Source: Synchiropus splendidus (taxonomy: Eukaryota; Chordata; Actinopteri; Syngnathiformes; Callionymidae). Taken from it: a stretch of 64,000 nucleotides of DNA. This document shows, piece after piece, positions 34,790-45,002 of the stretch. Each line of letters opens with the position of its first letter. Within the stretch, counting starts at the first letter, position 1. The position numbers were made by a program, and so were the translations under genes. The notes beneath the pieces were generated by a model. It searched no databases, was not told the origin of the DNA, and saw nothing but the letters and a program-made list of their open reading frames with translations. The DNA lies in contig NC_071338.1 of the NCBI RefSeq assembly GCF_027744825.2, forward strand, positions 30,671,501 through 30,735,500, read 5' to 3'.

Positions 34790-35010
34790 GACGTTGCTTT
34801 AGTGGCTGGAAACCAGCAGCAACTTGAAAGTACCGCGACAAGGGGGGGCGGCTCTGTGGTTGGCATGAAGCTGGACTCTCTGCTGACCGTGGCAGAGTTG
34901 AGGACTCTGGACATACTGCTGGATATTATGGACAACGCCAGCCACGCCAGTAATGGACACTTTTTCAATGTGCAATACCCGTGTCTCTGGTGCAATAACC
35001 TATTTTAATC
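34790..35010 (+). mobile_element. Probable LINE C-terminal fragment (third type)
   Basis: The frame 34613-35008 includes KLDSLLTVAELRTLDILLDI followed by MDNASHASNGHFF, then GGTGCAATAACC, then an A/T-rich tail. The LDxLLTxAELRTLDxLLDIxDNASHP-like pattern is one I associate with fish LINE C-termini. Boundaries and family are uncertain. Confidence 0.5.
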
Positions 35011-36155
35011 TAGTTTAATTTTTATTTATTTTATTTTGTTTTTTTTATTATTATTTTTATATATTTTTTAATATATTTTTTTTATTCTCTGTGTGATGGT
35101 TTGGTTTGAAAGTGTCTTCAAAGGTTATAAAAAGAGGGCAGAACACCCAGAAATATTTCACCTGATTGGTTTCATTGGAACTAAGAAGAAGAAGTCGGCC
35201 ACATTTGAGAACATCTGAGAACCTGCCTTTATCACGGATATCTCCAAGAGACTGATAGACATGTTTATGTCCCCGGGGGACGCTTACGTTGCACTTCCAA
35301 GGTCGTCTGCGAGCAAAGCAGAGAAGCAACAAGCCCTGACAGCATCAGCGGGCCAACGGAACTCTGGGGTGCGTGTGGCCATTAAAAATGGATGGATCGA
35401 TAGATACGAATATGAGCACGTCTGACCGCCTTTGCTGATCCAGGCATCCAGGGAGGAGGTCGGAGTTGGGCCGAGGCGGAGACAAGAGGATGGAATGTGA
35501 AGGGAGAGGGGCGAGCGGTCCAGAGGGGTTCACTAAGTTGAAAAAAAGAAATCAGTCTAATTCCGCAGAGCAAAACGTCTCATCGTCAGACCTAAATCAG
35601 ATTTGGCACATTTAGTGATGAGCTTTTACGATTCCATAAAAGGAATGGATATATTAAGGTAATGACTTTACAACTCAGTCTATTGCTTTAATCGTATTTT
35701 ATCTCCTCCAAGTCCCTTCTATTTGTGCCCACATCATTACTGCGTTTACAAATCTCGTAAAACTGGAGCTTTCCATTACTTAGAGTATGCAGCCCGAGTG
35801 ACCCGCAGTGGCATCGCCAGGTGAGGAAAAGAAACGCACTTCATTCAAACGTTTCCTCTCGCACCAGTCTTCATAAGGGCTTCATTTGAGGGAAAATCAG
35901 GTTCAAATCCTAAAAAACACTGAACTAGAAACTAGCTTCCAACTTGGCGTCCCTCTAGTCTGGAGACGTATTTTGTTACTGGAACTGATGGAAACTTAAT
36001 GCCCTGACTGCAACATGTTCTCTGAATTACAACTGTATTTTATGTTTTCATGTTTTTATCTTTTATCGAGTTCACTGTTAATCTTCGATGTTTATACACA
36101 CAGGGCACTTTCTCTTTTCTCCTCGGTCCCTCTGACACAGCTGTCCATCAGCTAA
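35011..36155. other. T-rich tract, otherwise nothing recognised
   Basis: 35011-35095 is a degenerate TTTTA/TTATT run. The rest has no recognisable gene; possible LINE-related debris near 35100-35340 could not be confirmed. Confidence 0.4.
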
Positions 36156-36157
36156 TA

Positions 36158-36865
36158 CACTGGTACCTTGGTTCTCCACCACAATCCGTTCCAGACGGCC
36201 GTTCGAGAAGCGAATTGTTCGGAATCCGAATCGATTTTACCCATTACAATGAATGGAAAAAGAACTAATGCGTTCCAAGCCTTAAAATAGTCTTTTGTAG
36301 GAGTGAATGTAGAGTGTCTGCTGCAGGTGCACTGTTCCTCTATGTGTGTGGCCGCTGCATGTGGGAGGGGTTGCCGAGTGAGTGACGTCTCTCCAGAAGT
36401 GAAGAGGTGCCCGGTGCGTGTCCAGCTCTGAATGTGCGCTTCTGTGCAGTTTGGCTGTGACAAAGTCATAAACCAAGTCACGCTCTGTCCCAGACTGGCC
36501 TCATCCCTGTCCCAGCTCCAGCCCACAACAGGACATCAAACCCTGGAGTGAGCGCTCCAGCACCTCCCCTGTGACACTCTACCACGGTCCAGAGACAGGA
36601 AAGGTTTTACACCTCAATATGAAGAAAAAACAGTCAGTAAATGGAGCTAACGGGACACGTCTGCATACAGAGGCTGCGTTATACACAATAACAAAGCGTG
36701 TCGTGGCTCAGCTGATCGGTCCGCGCACGTCGAGTTCTGAATTTTCGTTTGAAATCCGAAGCAAAAAAATCTAGAAATTTTTGTTCGAATTCCGATTTTG
36801 TTCGAAAACGAAAGGACAAGCGTTTCGAAAATTTTTTTTTTTTTTTTTTCAGAAGCCCTATGGTG
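36158..36865. mobile_element. Mariner-type non-autonomous element, copy 2
   Basis: This copy is close to 17621-18315 along its length. It starts CACTGGTACCTTGGTTCTCC after a TA (36156-36157), with GTTCGAAAA sub-terminal motifs near 36800. Its right end is altered by an 18-base T run at about 36832-36849 and meets the next MITE at 36866. Relative to copy 1 it lacks about 6 bp near GTGTGGAGACAGG and a block near 36730. Confidence 0.78.
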
Positions 36866-36965
36866 TACTGATGGGCTGATGAGGCTTCATGAAACAGTGT
36901 GCTCATTTTAAGAGCCCACAAGATGGCACTCTCTGCTATGAATTCTTATTATTTGAAGAAGCATT
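36866..36965. mobile_element. hAT-like MITE, left half
   Basis: TACTGATGGGCTGATGAGGC starts the unit, and CCACAAGATGGCAC (36926-36939), a 13/14 CTCF-core match, follows. There is no right arm. Confidence 0.7.
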
Positions 36966-37009
36966 TCAATTTAACCTCCCTTTGTGTTCTGAAAATGACA
37001 TTTTTACTT

Positions 37010-37215
37010 TGCTTAACCATCTTGGTTAAGGTTTGTCACACCATCTTTGTGGGGTCCGGTCACTGCCATGACCCTAAACCTGATCACCCAAAACAAACGG
37101 CTAACTGAGACTCAAACTTAAATCCAATTATGACCCAGTTATTTTGACATCTTTATCCTCAAACAGAGGCTTGGCTACAGCCAAATGGTCCCCACAGAGG
37201 CATAAGGTGAATATA
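37010..37215. repeat. TGGGGAC teleost-type repeat
   Basis: Contains TTTGTGGGGTCCGGTCACTG, TGATCACCCAAAACAAACGG and TGGTCCCCACAGAGGCATAAG in the same order as the 19.6-kb unit. Confidence 0.72.
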
Positions 37216-38225
37216 CAGTAAGTATGAATAGACCAGCTACACACACACGGACAACATATGCACACTCAAATAAAAAATCTCATTTTTATTTGACAGATTC
37301 TGATGTGCTTTCTCCAAAACTGTCCTGCAGCCAACATGATGCTCTGACTGTAACAGACATGACTGTGTCACACTTTCAGAATGTTTCAGATGGTGTTTGG
37401 TTGTCTGGTCCGGCGCTCCACTCTCACTCGAGCTGGGCAGGGAAATGAGCATCTGAAGTAGCGTCAAATATCCGCGTGTAAACCAGCAGACTCACTTCAA
37501 AAGCACCACAAAGATTATTAACGCAACTCTTCTCTCAATGGAGAAAATGTGCTGAGAAAGTGGAAGTTGAACTTTGAGACATGAATAAATGAATAAAACA
37601 GGTGCAGGCAACGCTTCGTCTCCAAGTAAAACTTGATGTACAATGTAATTTCAAGAGAACATATATGAATTTTCGAGCAGACTCTCAACTAAAACAGTTA
37701 TTTAACATTTTTATTGCCTCATACATATTCCTCGCGCCGCTCATGAATATAGCTCCTCGCATTAACAGTCAGTAAAATAAATTAACATTTTTAACCGACG
37801 GTCCGGCGAGACCCGGAGATTCACAGCTGTAAAGAAAAGAGCAATTCCTCATCAGTCCTATTATTCTCTTAACCGCCGTCTCAAAAGCTGTACTCGCGTG
37901 GCTGCGCTGAACTTTGACCTGCTGGGTCAGTAAATGGAGGGATTATCCAGTAGGTTAACGAGAGTTTAGCATTTCATGACAGAGGTCAAGACACGTTAGT
38001 GGAGATCATCAACGTCCTTTAATAGGCCGTCATCACGGGTCTTGACAAAGACGCTGACGCGGGGATTATTGCTGCTCATATGAGTCCAAATAAAGGGGCG
38101 TCAAACGTCCAGACAGAAACCAGTGGTTTCCCATGATCAAACCGCTGTTCGTGTTGAATGTCGACATATAGTTGTTTCACTGGAGAAGAAATTCTGATTA
38201 GCGGAGAGGTCACACGCCTTTGATG
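37216..38225. other. Non-coding, candidate conserved elements
   Basis: No gene or shared repeat. 37680-38100 is single-copy with several ATTAAC/CATATGAG cores and the run AAACGCTGACG-like GGGGATTATTGCTGC. Significance unknown. Confidence 0.25.
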
Positions 38226-38500
38226 TCACTTGGTACGTACAGTATAGCGCGGTATTTGACTCTCCAGTTGCTGAAAGACACTGTCATTGGAGGCAGTGAA
38301 ATGGTAGTATACAGACTGAAAGGAGCGCCATCCCATGGCTAAGCCAAACAACAACCTCTGTTTTAGGGGATGCAGCGACCACGGCATCAGGATATGATGT
38401 CGACGGCAGAACATGTGCTTCAATTGAAAGCCCAATGCATCAACATGCACCACTGAATGCCGATTTCTGCATCAACATGGGATGAAAAAGTCGCTAGAAG
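38226..38500. repeat. Repeat family G, diverged copy
   Basis: GGAGCGCCATCCCATGGC, CGGCATCAGGATATGATG and ATGTGCTTCAATTGAAAGCC follow the same order as 17470-17600. The end TCTGCATCAACATGGGATGA with AAAAGTCGCTA recurs at 39440-39475. Confidence 0.55.
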
Positions 38501-38524
38501 AAAGTTGTTTTTTTTTACCAAAAT

Positions 38525-38533
38525 AGTTTCATT
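38525..38533. repeat. Target-site duplication of the RTE-like insert
   Basis: AGTTTCATT at 38525-38533 is repeated at 38784-38792. The uninterrupted relative CCAAAATAGTTTCATTTTCC lies at 40291-40310. Confidence 0.85.
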
Positions 38534-38783
38534 TTACAATATCATGTACAGAGGAGAGAGAGAGCCAGTACATTGGTAGATGGAGATGTTGAGGTTGGAA
38601 CAGCCAGGCAGAAGGTGGAGAGGAAGGCCACAGAGGAGATTGATGGAGGTGGTGAAGGAGGACATGAGGTTTGTAGGTTTGAGAGAAGAGGAAGCAGAGG
38701 ACAGGGTGAGATGGAGGAAGATGATCCACTGTGGCCACCTCTGAAGGGAGAAGACGAAAGGAAAACAAGAAAGAAGAGGAAGA
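38534..38783 (+). mobile_element. RTE-like LINE fragment, copy 1
   Basis: This is a 250-bp, 5'-truncated insertion. In the best frame it encodes ELPGRRWRGRP-, MEVVKEDMRFVGLREEEAED- and WRKMIRCGDP-like blocks. That order is typical of the C-terminus of RTE/BovB-like ORF2 proteins. It has a 9-bp target duplication, with the empty site preserved at 40298-40306. Sister copies are 44102-44324 and 49470-49804. Confidence 0.85.
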
Positions 38784-39169
38784 AGTTTCATTCCCAGTAT
38801 CAAGAATTGAAGTGCTTTCATTGGAACAAACTATCAGCTTGGTGTTCGTCTTCATTTCGCCTCCCTTCATTGGCCTTGGTCAAGACTTAGTGAAGCTTAT
38901 ATTACTGTGGAAGCACATATATATCTGATTCTAGTCATTGATAAAATGTCCATTACGCCTGATAAATGTACTAATAATGCATCATAGATAAGGCTAAAAG
39001 TGAAGCTGTACCCAGGTTAAGTGTTATACACAGTGAATAGGAGAGGAAAAGAATCACTTTAAAACCAAATATGTAGTGGAATTGGTGTGCATATGTTAAA
39101 AGTCAAATATATACACATAGATACATATCAGATACAGATACACATATAGACATAAATACATGAATAAAT

Positions 39170-39475
39170 AAATGTTTAAAAAACATCCTCTCAGAACTTT
39201 ACAGAGACTTTGGTTGATCTCCACTTCAACTGTCAAACCTGAGGACAGGTCCTAGAACTTGTGATGGAAAAGGGCAAAGATATTGTGTAGGATTTTGTTC
39301 AGTCCACAAGTCAGTGTAAAAAAAAAAAAAAAACAAAAAAAAACAACAAACAAACAATAAATGAATACAAATATCAAATAAGCATAAGGGTGGTTTTATC
39401 TATCAGGCGCAGAATTTCACTTTCAAATAAGCTGGTGACTGATTCTGCATCAACATAGGACGAAAAAAGTCGCTA
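39170..39475. repeat. Repeat family K, copy 1
   Basis: Shares CTCAGAACTTTACAGAGACT, CCACTTCAACTGTCAAA and AAAAGGGCAAAGATATTGTG with 42290-42515. It is interrupted by an A-rich run at 39319-39358. Its right part resembles the end of family G. Confidence 0.65.
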
Positions 39476-39741
39476 TTTGACATTTTTATTTGACATGTTG
39501 GGACTGAGAATGTGCTTAACCTCCGCGGTCCTTGGAGTTGGTCATGACAGCTTCTTATCCAAATGGAACCTCAACCAGCATTCAGCCACTAGCTACTAGC
39601 CACTAGCCACTCAACAACTAATATGAATGTATTGGGAGGAAATCTGAGGATAACAAAGTGTCATTACAAGCAAGCAAACTACCCCCAAAGGTACAGATTC
39701 ATATCATAGCCAGACTCTTCCTCATGACTGGACCGCTACCG

Positions 39742-39894
39742 AGTGACTGTGCTGAGGAAGCTCCATGAACAGTCTTCTCATTTTCAGAGCTCAGTCGGTG
39801 GTGCTCTTGTTGTAAAAATTATGTGCGGTTTCATTGAAATAGTGGGCTCTGGAAATGAGGCAACTGTTTCATGAAGCCCCATCAGCCCATCATT
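39742..39894. mobile_element. hAT-like MITE, decayed
   Basis: TGAGGAAGCTCCATGAACAG at the left and CTGTTTCATGAAGCCCCATC with AGCCCATCAT at the right. The left arm contains TCAGTCGGTGGTGC. Confidence 0.68.
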
Positions 39895-40000
39895 TCCGGT
39901 ACTGTCTTGCCTTAAACCCGATGCTGTCGTTTATGGCCCTTACCAAGACTCCCAAACCTTTCAGATGGATCTGCTGCTGTTTTTCTCTCACGGTCCTGAG

Positions 40001-40036
40001 TATTGATGGGATGATGAGGCTTCATGAAACAGTGCC
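40001..40036. mobile_element. hAT-like MITE terminus only
   Basis: TATTGATGGGATGATGAGGC followed by TTCATGAAACAGTG. The rest of the element is absent. Confidence 0.6.
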
Positions 40037-40290
40037 TGATATCTGGATATGACAGCCACTATGAGCCCCCAGCACAAACACTGTAATAACAAACCAGTTC
40101 AAATATGAGCGTAATTGTGGGTGCAACATGGGCCCAATAAAGACAAGTCGTGCATAATATGCTATCAGAGTCATTTGGTCATGTTGTATTTGAGACCACC
40201 TAATATGAGACCCAGACCTGCGCATGAAGAGACCAAGACTTTGGTGAGCCCACAAACAATTGGAGACCAGTTATTTCCAGTATTTCTTTT

Positions 40291-40400
40291 CCAAAATAGT
40301 TTCATTTTCCAGTACCAAGAATTGAAGCGCTTTCATTGGAACCAACTATCAGTGTGGTCTTGGTCTTGGTTTCACCCCACTTCATTGGTCTTGGTCACGA
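40291..40400. repeat. Old repeat, uninterrupted copy of the 38.5-38.9 kb target
   Basis: AAGAATTGAAGCGCTTTCAT, TGGAACCAACTATCAGTGTG and TTCATTGGTCTTGGTCACGA match 38793-38890. That second copy is split by the RTE-like insert. Confidence 0.7.
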
Positions 40401-41760
40401 CTCGGTATCACCCCCCTCAAAGGTTAGGTCTCTGTTCTGTCGGCTCTAGTCTCCGTCTCAATGCAGCGCTACTCCACACTTACCAGACTAACTAGCCAAG
40501 AGTGGGCAAGTACTTCGACATAATGTGAGAGGCCAAAGGGACAGAAGAAAAGTGAAACGGAAGTTTTGTGACATGAAGATAACACATTTTTTCAGACATT
40601 CTCAAGATATTCTTCAAGTTTTTTAAGAGGGGGAAAAAACACCTGATCAATATGATTTAAAAAAAATTATGACAAGGTATTTTCTTCATCTATTTACATC
40701 ATTTTGTTTTGTTATATAAAAAAAAAAATACTCAGCTTGGTCTGCTTGTTTTATGAAGTCGTGGAATGAGCTCCTTGGGCGACGTATGAGTGAGTTTCTT
40801 TGTGTTTTGGAAATGTAGGGAAATGTATTTGCTGGGGTCTTCTGGTAAGAAGTGAAGAAGCTATTAAATATTACTCATTTACTGGACTAAATGGGGATAT
40901 TTGAAGCGAGACCTGAACCGCTCACAAATGCTCCAGGTTTTTCACGCCAGCACCCTGGACAGGCAGAGGAAGGAGACATTGAATGTGTCTCGGGCTTAAG
41001 AACTGTCCGACGACCAAGCCTCGTGTTCCGACTGCTATCGCATTTAACTCTTTCCTCCCAGACCCTCCGAGCCTCTTTATTCTTCCCATCTCAAGTCAAC
41101 TCATTTAGTGGGGAAGATAAAGCGGCCGACGACTAATGAAGGCCGCGGACGCTTAATGACCAATCAAAACGCAGTCTGCGGAGATAGTCGGCAGTTAATT
41201 GCTCACGAGTCTGAGAGAGGATACGCTGTCGGGATTGGCCAGACGGAGATAAAAACGGGGACAGTTCCAGATGAGGATGTCGATGAGGGACGGGGGATTT
41301 GCCCGGGCTGGAGCACTGTTCTCAACTGGCTGGCCATGACAAGAAAGTTCGCTGCCGAGTCATTTTTACCGTTGAACGGACTGTTTTGGCTGAATAAAAC
41401 CTGTCAGGATTCATGTGCCAGGACTTATAGACACTATACTGAGTCTGTTTTGTACATTTTATAAGGTATATTTGCCATATTTGCCAGTTACTTACTAGAA
41501 CAGACAACCCTTGTTTCAGGAGTTTGACTTTCACTTGCTAGAGAAGATGGTAAACTGACAAGTTGGCCACATATCCCAGGTACCTTCATGCATATCATGT
41601 GTATTTTCCTCTCATATTCATCCCACTGTTGTACTGCCTGAAGACTCACTCAAATATAAGGGACTCATCGACTCAATAAATATGAAAAATAGATGGTTGT
41701 AGCAGTTCTAAAATGTCACTTCACCGCTGCAAATAAACAACCCAGAACAACAACTTTATT
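40401..41760. other. Non-coding; 41040-41290 a candidate conserved element
   Basis: No gene or shared repeat. 41040-41290 mixes CGACTAATGAAGGC, CGCTTAATGACCAATCAAAA (a CCAAT-box-like ATTGG/CCAAT) and GGCAGTTAATTGCTC cores. Untested. Confidence 0.3.
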
Positions 41761-42010
41761 ATTATCCCTGCTTTCATAAGACCTCGTAATGAATTCATAA
41801 GGCTTCATGGAAGATGTTATGAATGCTAGTGACCATGTTTGTTACCTTGTGTCAAGGTTATAGAGCATTATAAGTTGTAGATTTGATTTTCTTGTGTGAA
41901 ACTCAAGAACCCTCAACCCTAACCTGACCACCACCTTTTGCTCTGACCTCAAGAGGGCCACATGAATACAGGCAAAGGGCCACTGTCTCCCTATAAACCA
42001 GCCATATGGG
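41761..42010. repeat. Repeat family M, copy 1
   Basis: TTATAAGTTGTAGA, GTGTGAAACTCAAGAACC, TTTTGCTCTGACCTCA and GAGGGCCACATGAATACAG are shared with 44864-45002. Confidence 0.68.
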
Positions 42011-42289
42011 AAGAAAGCATTTTTGATAATGTGCTTTTGACATACAACATGAGTGAGTAAAAATATTTTGTCGGGAAGGGTGTTTTCTTGGACATGGGAG
42101 AAGTGTAGATATGAGACATATGAGAGAATGTACAGCTTTTTTCCTGCTGAATTTTAATGTACATCATTTTATTTATTTATTTTCTTTTATTTGTTACCCT
42201 GTACCTAACCACACTGTTTTATGTTGTCACAAATACCACTATTGAGAAGCTTATAATTCTGCATATGTAAAAAAAAAAACAAATACATT

Positions 42290-42515
42290 AATATATAAAT
42301 GTTCCTGCTCTCAGAACTACAGAGACTTAGTTTGAACGCCACTTCAACTGTCAAAGCTGAGGCCAGGTTCTAGAACCTGTAATGGAAAAGGGCAAAGATA
42401 TTGTGTAGGATTTTGTTCAGTCCACAAGTCTGTCTTTGTGGTTTTGTCTGTCAGGCATGGAATGAAAAGTGGAGACAGAATTTCACTCTCAAAGACGCTG
42501 AAGACTGATTGATGG
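42290..42515. repeat. Repeat family K, copy 2
   Basis: Uninterrupted relative of 39170-39475, including CTCAGAACTACAGAGACTTA and GGATTTTGTTCAGTCCACAA. Confidence 0.68.
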
Positions 42516-44086
42516 ATTGCCTTTATTGACCCCATGTCAGCAGCATACTGACATTAAAATCAAACATTGAAGACGCCGCAGAAACAACACAGTAGAAACA
42601 AACACACCAGAAAAATAAGCATCATCGGTAAGTCAGGACGATCCTCAGCTGTGAGAGCTGGGATGAAAGAAACACAGGTGCCAGGAAATGGGGACCTACT
42701 GTACAAAATAACTTCTCTCTTTTTACTCTAAAAAAAAAAAAGCTAAATCTGTCGGAGCAGATCAATGTTTATTATTTAACCCCATTTGAGCCCAGGACAA
42801 CTTGATCTCTGCACCCAAGACCTGTGAGGATACCTGGAGTGGGCACAGTGTGAGTGTCAACACCGCTCCTCGCGTCCGTGCTGAACCTCTCCACCGTGGG
42901 ACGTGGGTCGATGGCTGTTCCCCCACGAGAGCAGGAGGAAGTTTCTGGTGAGTCTGAGCCTTGTTACTCCAATTTCACTGGCTGGATTGATTGATAACAT
43001 GTTTGTTACTGTCACGTTTCTACTAATAAGGAACCCTGTGTCGCAGACAGGATCGGGTTTCCAGGTTTTTCCAGCTCTGATTTCTTCTCAACATCCTCAC
43101 ACCGAGTGAGAGACCAGCTTAATGAGATCACTGGCATCCAATTCAACGAGGGTCAACGCTCATTCCGCACAATTGGCTTTTAATTGGTCTCAAATCTAAT
43201 CTATTTCTTGGTGTCGGCCTGGCTGCTCATTTTGCGGCGGGGTGACGTTGATTCCCCGGGTGTGTTCTGCTTGCTGTGTTATTACACGGCGTGAAATGAT
43301 TGAGGATGTCGCCCCGGATTTCGCCTCCTCGCCTGTTAGAGTGTGGTGCTCCTCAGACTAATCACGGCCGCCCGCGCTCACTGATGAACGCCGTCTTTTC
43401 TGTGAGGAAAATCGCAACAAACCAATTCCTGAGATCATCCGTGCCGATGTTTCCGCTCCCGAAATCCGAGGTTGATGCGATGTCAGCCGGAAGATTCCGG
43501 GCCACAAAGAGAATAAGCAATGTGTCGGAAGCCAAGCGCGGCGCACCGCTGCTCACAGTCGGCTCTTCGGTGCAGAGGCTTGATGCAGCAGCTGCCGGAG
43601 TCGGGATCCGAGATCTTATTTCTCTAAACGGGCAAATATTAAAAAGGCATAACATATCTGCTATTCATCAAGCCCGCGCGTTTGTGCCGAGGCTGTTTTT
43701 CTCTTCTGTTCCGCGTCAGCGGAGGCTTGGATCTGACTGGTGTGACCGGCGATGTCTCTCGCCTCCATCAAGCCGTCACTTCTCATTTGCTGTTTGTGCT
43801 GACTCCATCCTGGCTAGCAATCAGTGAAGAAGACATCCATTACTCGCAGCCCTGACAGCTTCCCACCGACTCCCCCCGGACCGTAACGATGGCTGACAGA
43901 ACACAGGTTTACTACTTAGCCAAATTTGGCCCCTCTGCTCTCTGCAGGCAGGCCACTTTTCAAACATCCTTGAAAGGTGCGCAAGGACTACAGGAGGGGG
44001 GCTGGTGCACAGGAGGCCAGTGATTGTACCCAGCTGGGTGCTTTCACGTGCAACTGCTGCTCTGTAGCGACAGAAATAGGATCACT
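42516..44086. other. Non-coding; 43100-43830 a candidate conserved element
   Basis: There is no shared repeat. 43120-43330 has CAGCTTAATGAGATCACTGG, ACAATTGGCTTTTAATTGG and related AT cores. The GC-rich part (43300-43830) gives a 175-codon open frame with opposite-strand frames of similar size and no recognisable domain, so I do not call it a gene. Confidence 0.35.
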
Positions 44087-44101
44087 ATTCCTCATTTATC
44101 T
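44087..44101. repeat. 15-bp target duplication of RTE-like copy 2
   Basis: ATTCCTCATTTATCT at 44087-44101 is repeated exactly at 44325-44339. Confidence 0.93.
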
Positions 44102-44324
44102 ATGAATTGACTGAGATGGTTTGGACATGTACAGAGGGGAGAGAGAGACGGTACATTGGTAGATGGAGATGTTGAGATGTTGGAACTGCCAGGCAGAAGG
44201 TGGAGAGGAAGGCCACAGAGGAGATTGATGGAGGTGGTGAAGGAGGACATGAGGTTTGTAGGTTTGAGAGAAGAGGAAGCAGAGGACAGGGTGAGATGGG
44301 AGAAGCAAGCAAGAAAAGGAGAAG
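44102..44324 (+). mobile_element. RTE-like LINE fragment, copy 2
   Basis: A 223-bp insertion reads RWFGHVQR-like, then ELPGRRWRGRPQRRLMEVV, then EDMRFVGLREEEAEDRVRW. Perfect 15-bp flanking duplications define it. It is 5' truncated like its sister copies. Confidence 0.88.
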
Positions 44325-44479
44325 ATTCCTCATTTATCTGTGATACCCCTGAGCCAAACTATGAATGCGTCATATGATACTGGATCTGCCTGTTCTCCTT
44401 GACACGATGCGACCACATGAGGTCCAAAAACAGCCATTAAGTCCATCGCACTGGAGTGGGCATCTCTCACTCAATGGAA

Positions 44480-44661
44480 AAACTATGTTGGGGTTGGTGT
44501 GCCCCTGCTGTTAGGCACTGACCGGCTTTATATGGCAAAGTAGAAATGCATATAAACACACCAACCTGTGTATGCCGTGGAAGGTAGAACGTGCTTAAAT
44601 TAAAAACCTAATGTGTCAACATGCAACGCTGAAGGCTGCCTTCAGCGTCAGTATAGGACAC
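44480..44661. repeat. Repeat family G, right end
   Basis: The sequence ends in AAGGCTGCCTTCAGCGTCAG and TATAGGAC, the family G terminus. It is interrupted there by the LINE at 44662-44787. Confidence 0.55.
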
Positions 44662-44787
44662 CTTCACCTTCATGTCTCTGGTCTGGCCTGGGAACACCTC
44701 GGGATCCCCTGTGAAGAGCTGGAAATTTGGGCTTCCTTGCTCCCAATGCTGCCTCCGCGACCCGACCCCAGATAAGCATCAGAAGAG
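44662..44787 (+). mobile_element. LINE micro-insertion in family G
   Basis: A very short 3' fragment of the 2559-type LINE on the plus strand: CTGGTCTGGCCTGGGAACAC, TGGGCTTCCTTGCTCCCAAT and GCCTCCGCGACCCGACCCC. It is flanked by GTATAGGACAC (44651-44661 and 44788-44798). A CCTTCACCTTC stretch at its 5' end looks like an inverted piece of the 3' tail. Confidence 0.75.
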
Positions 44788-44863
44788 GTATAGGACACAA
44801 AAAAACAATTCCAAAAATGTCACGTATATATTACTATATTACGTATATATACTATATTATTAT

Positions 44864-45002
44864 AAGTTGTAGACTTACTTTTTTATGTGAAACTCAAGAA
44901 CCTTCAACCCTAACCGAACCACAGTGTTTTGCTCTGACCTCATGAGGGCCACATGAATACAGATAAAGGACCACAGTCTCCCTATAAACCAATATATGGC
45001 CT
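44864..45002. repeat. Repeat family M, copy 2
   Basis: Homologous to 41869-42006 through CAAGAACCTTCAACCCTAAC and TCTCCCTATAAACCA. Confidence 0.68.

Noticed and set aside
38573..38890. 105-codon Glu/Lys/Gly-rich frame
   Set aside because: It is an out-of-frame reading of the RTE-like LINE insert plus the flanking old repeat.
43300..43827. 175-codon frame in a GC-rich stretch
   Set aside because: Opposite-strand frames of similar placement, no recognisable motif, no splice or promoter evidence. Better explained by GC-rich non-coding DNA.
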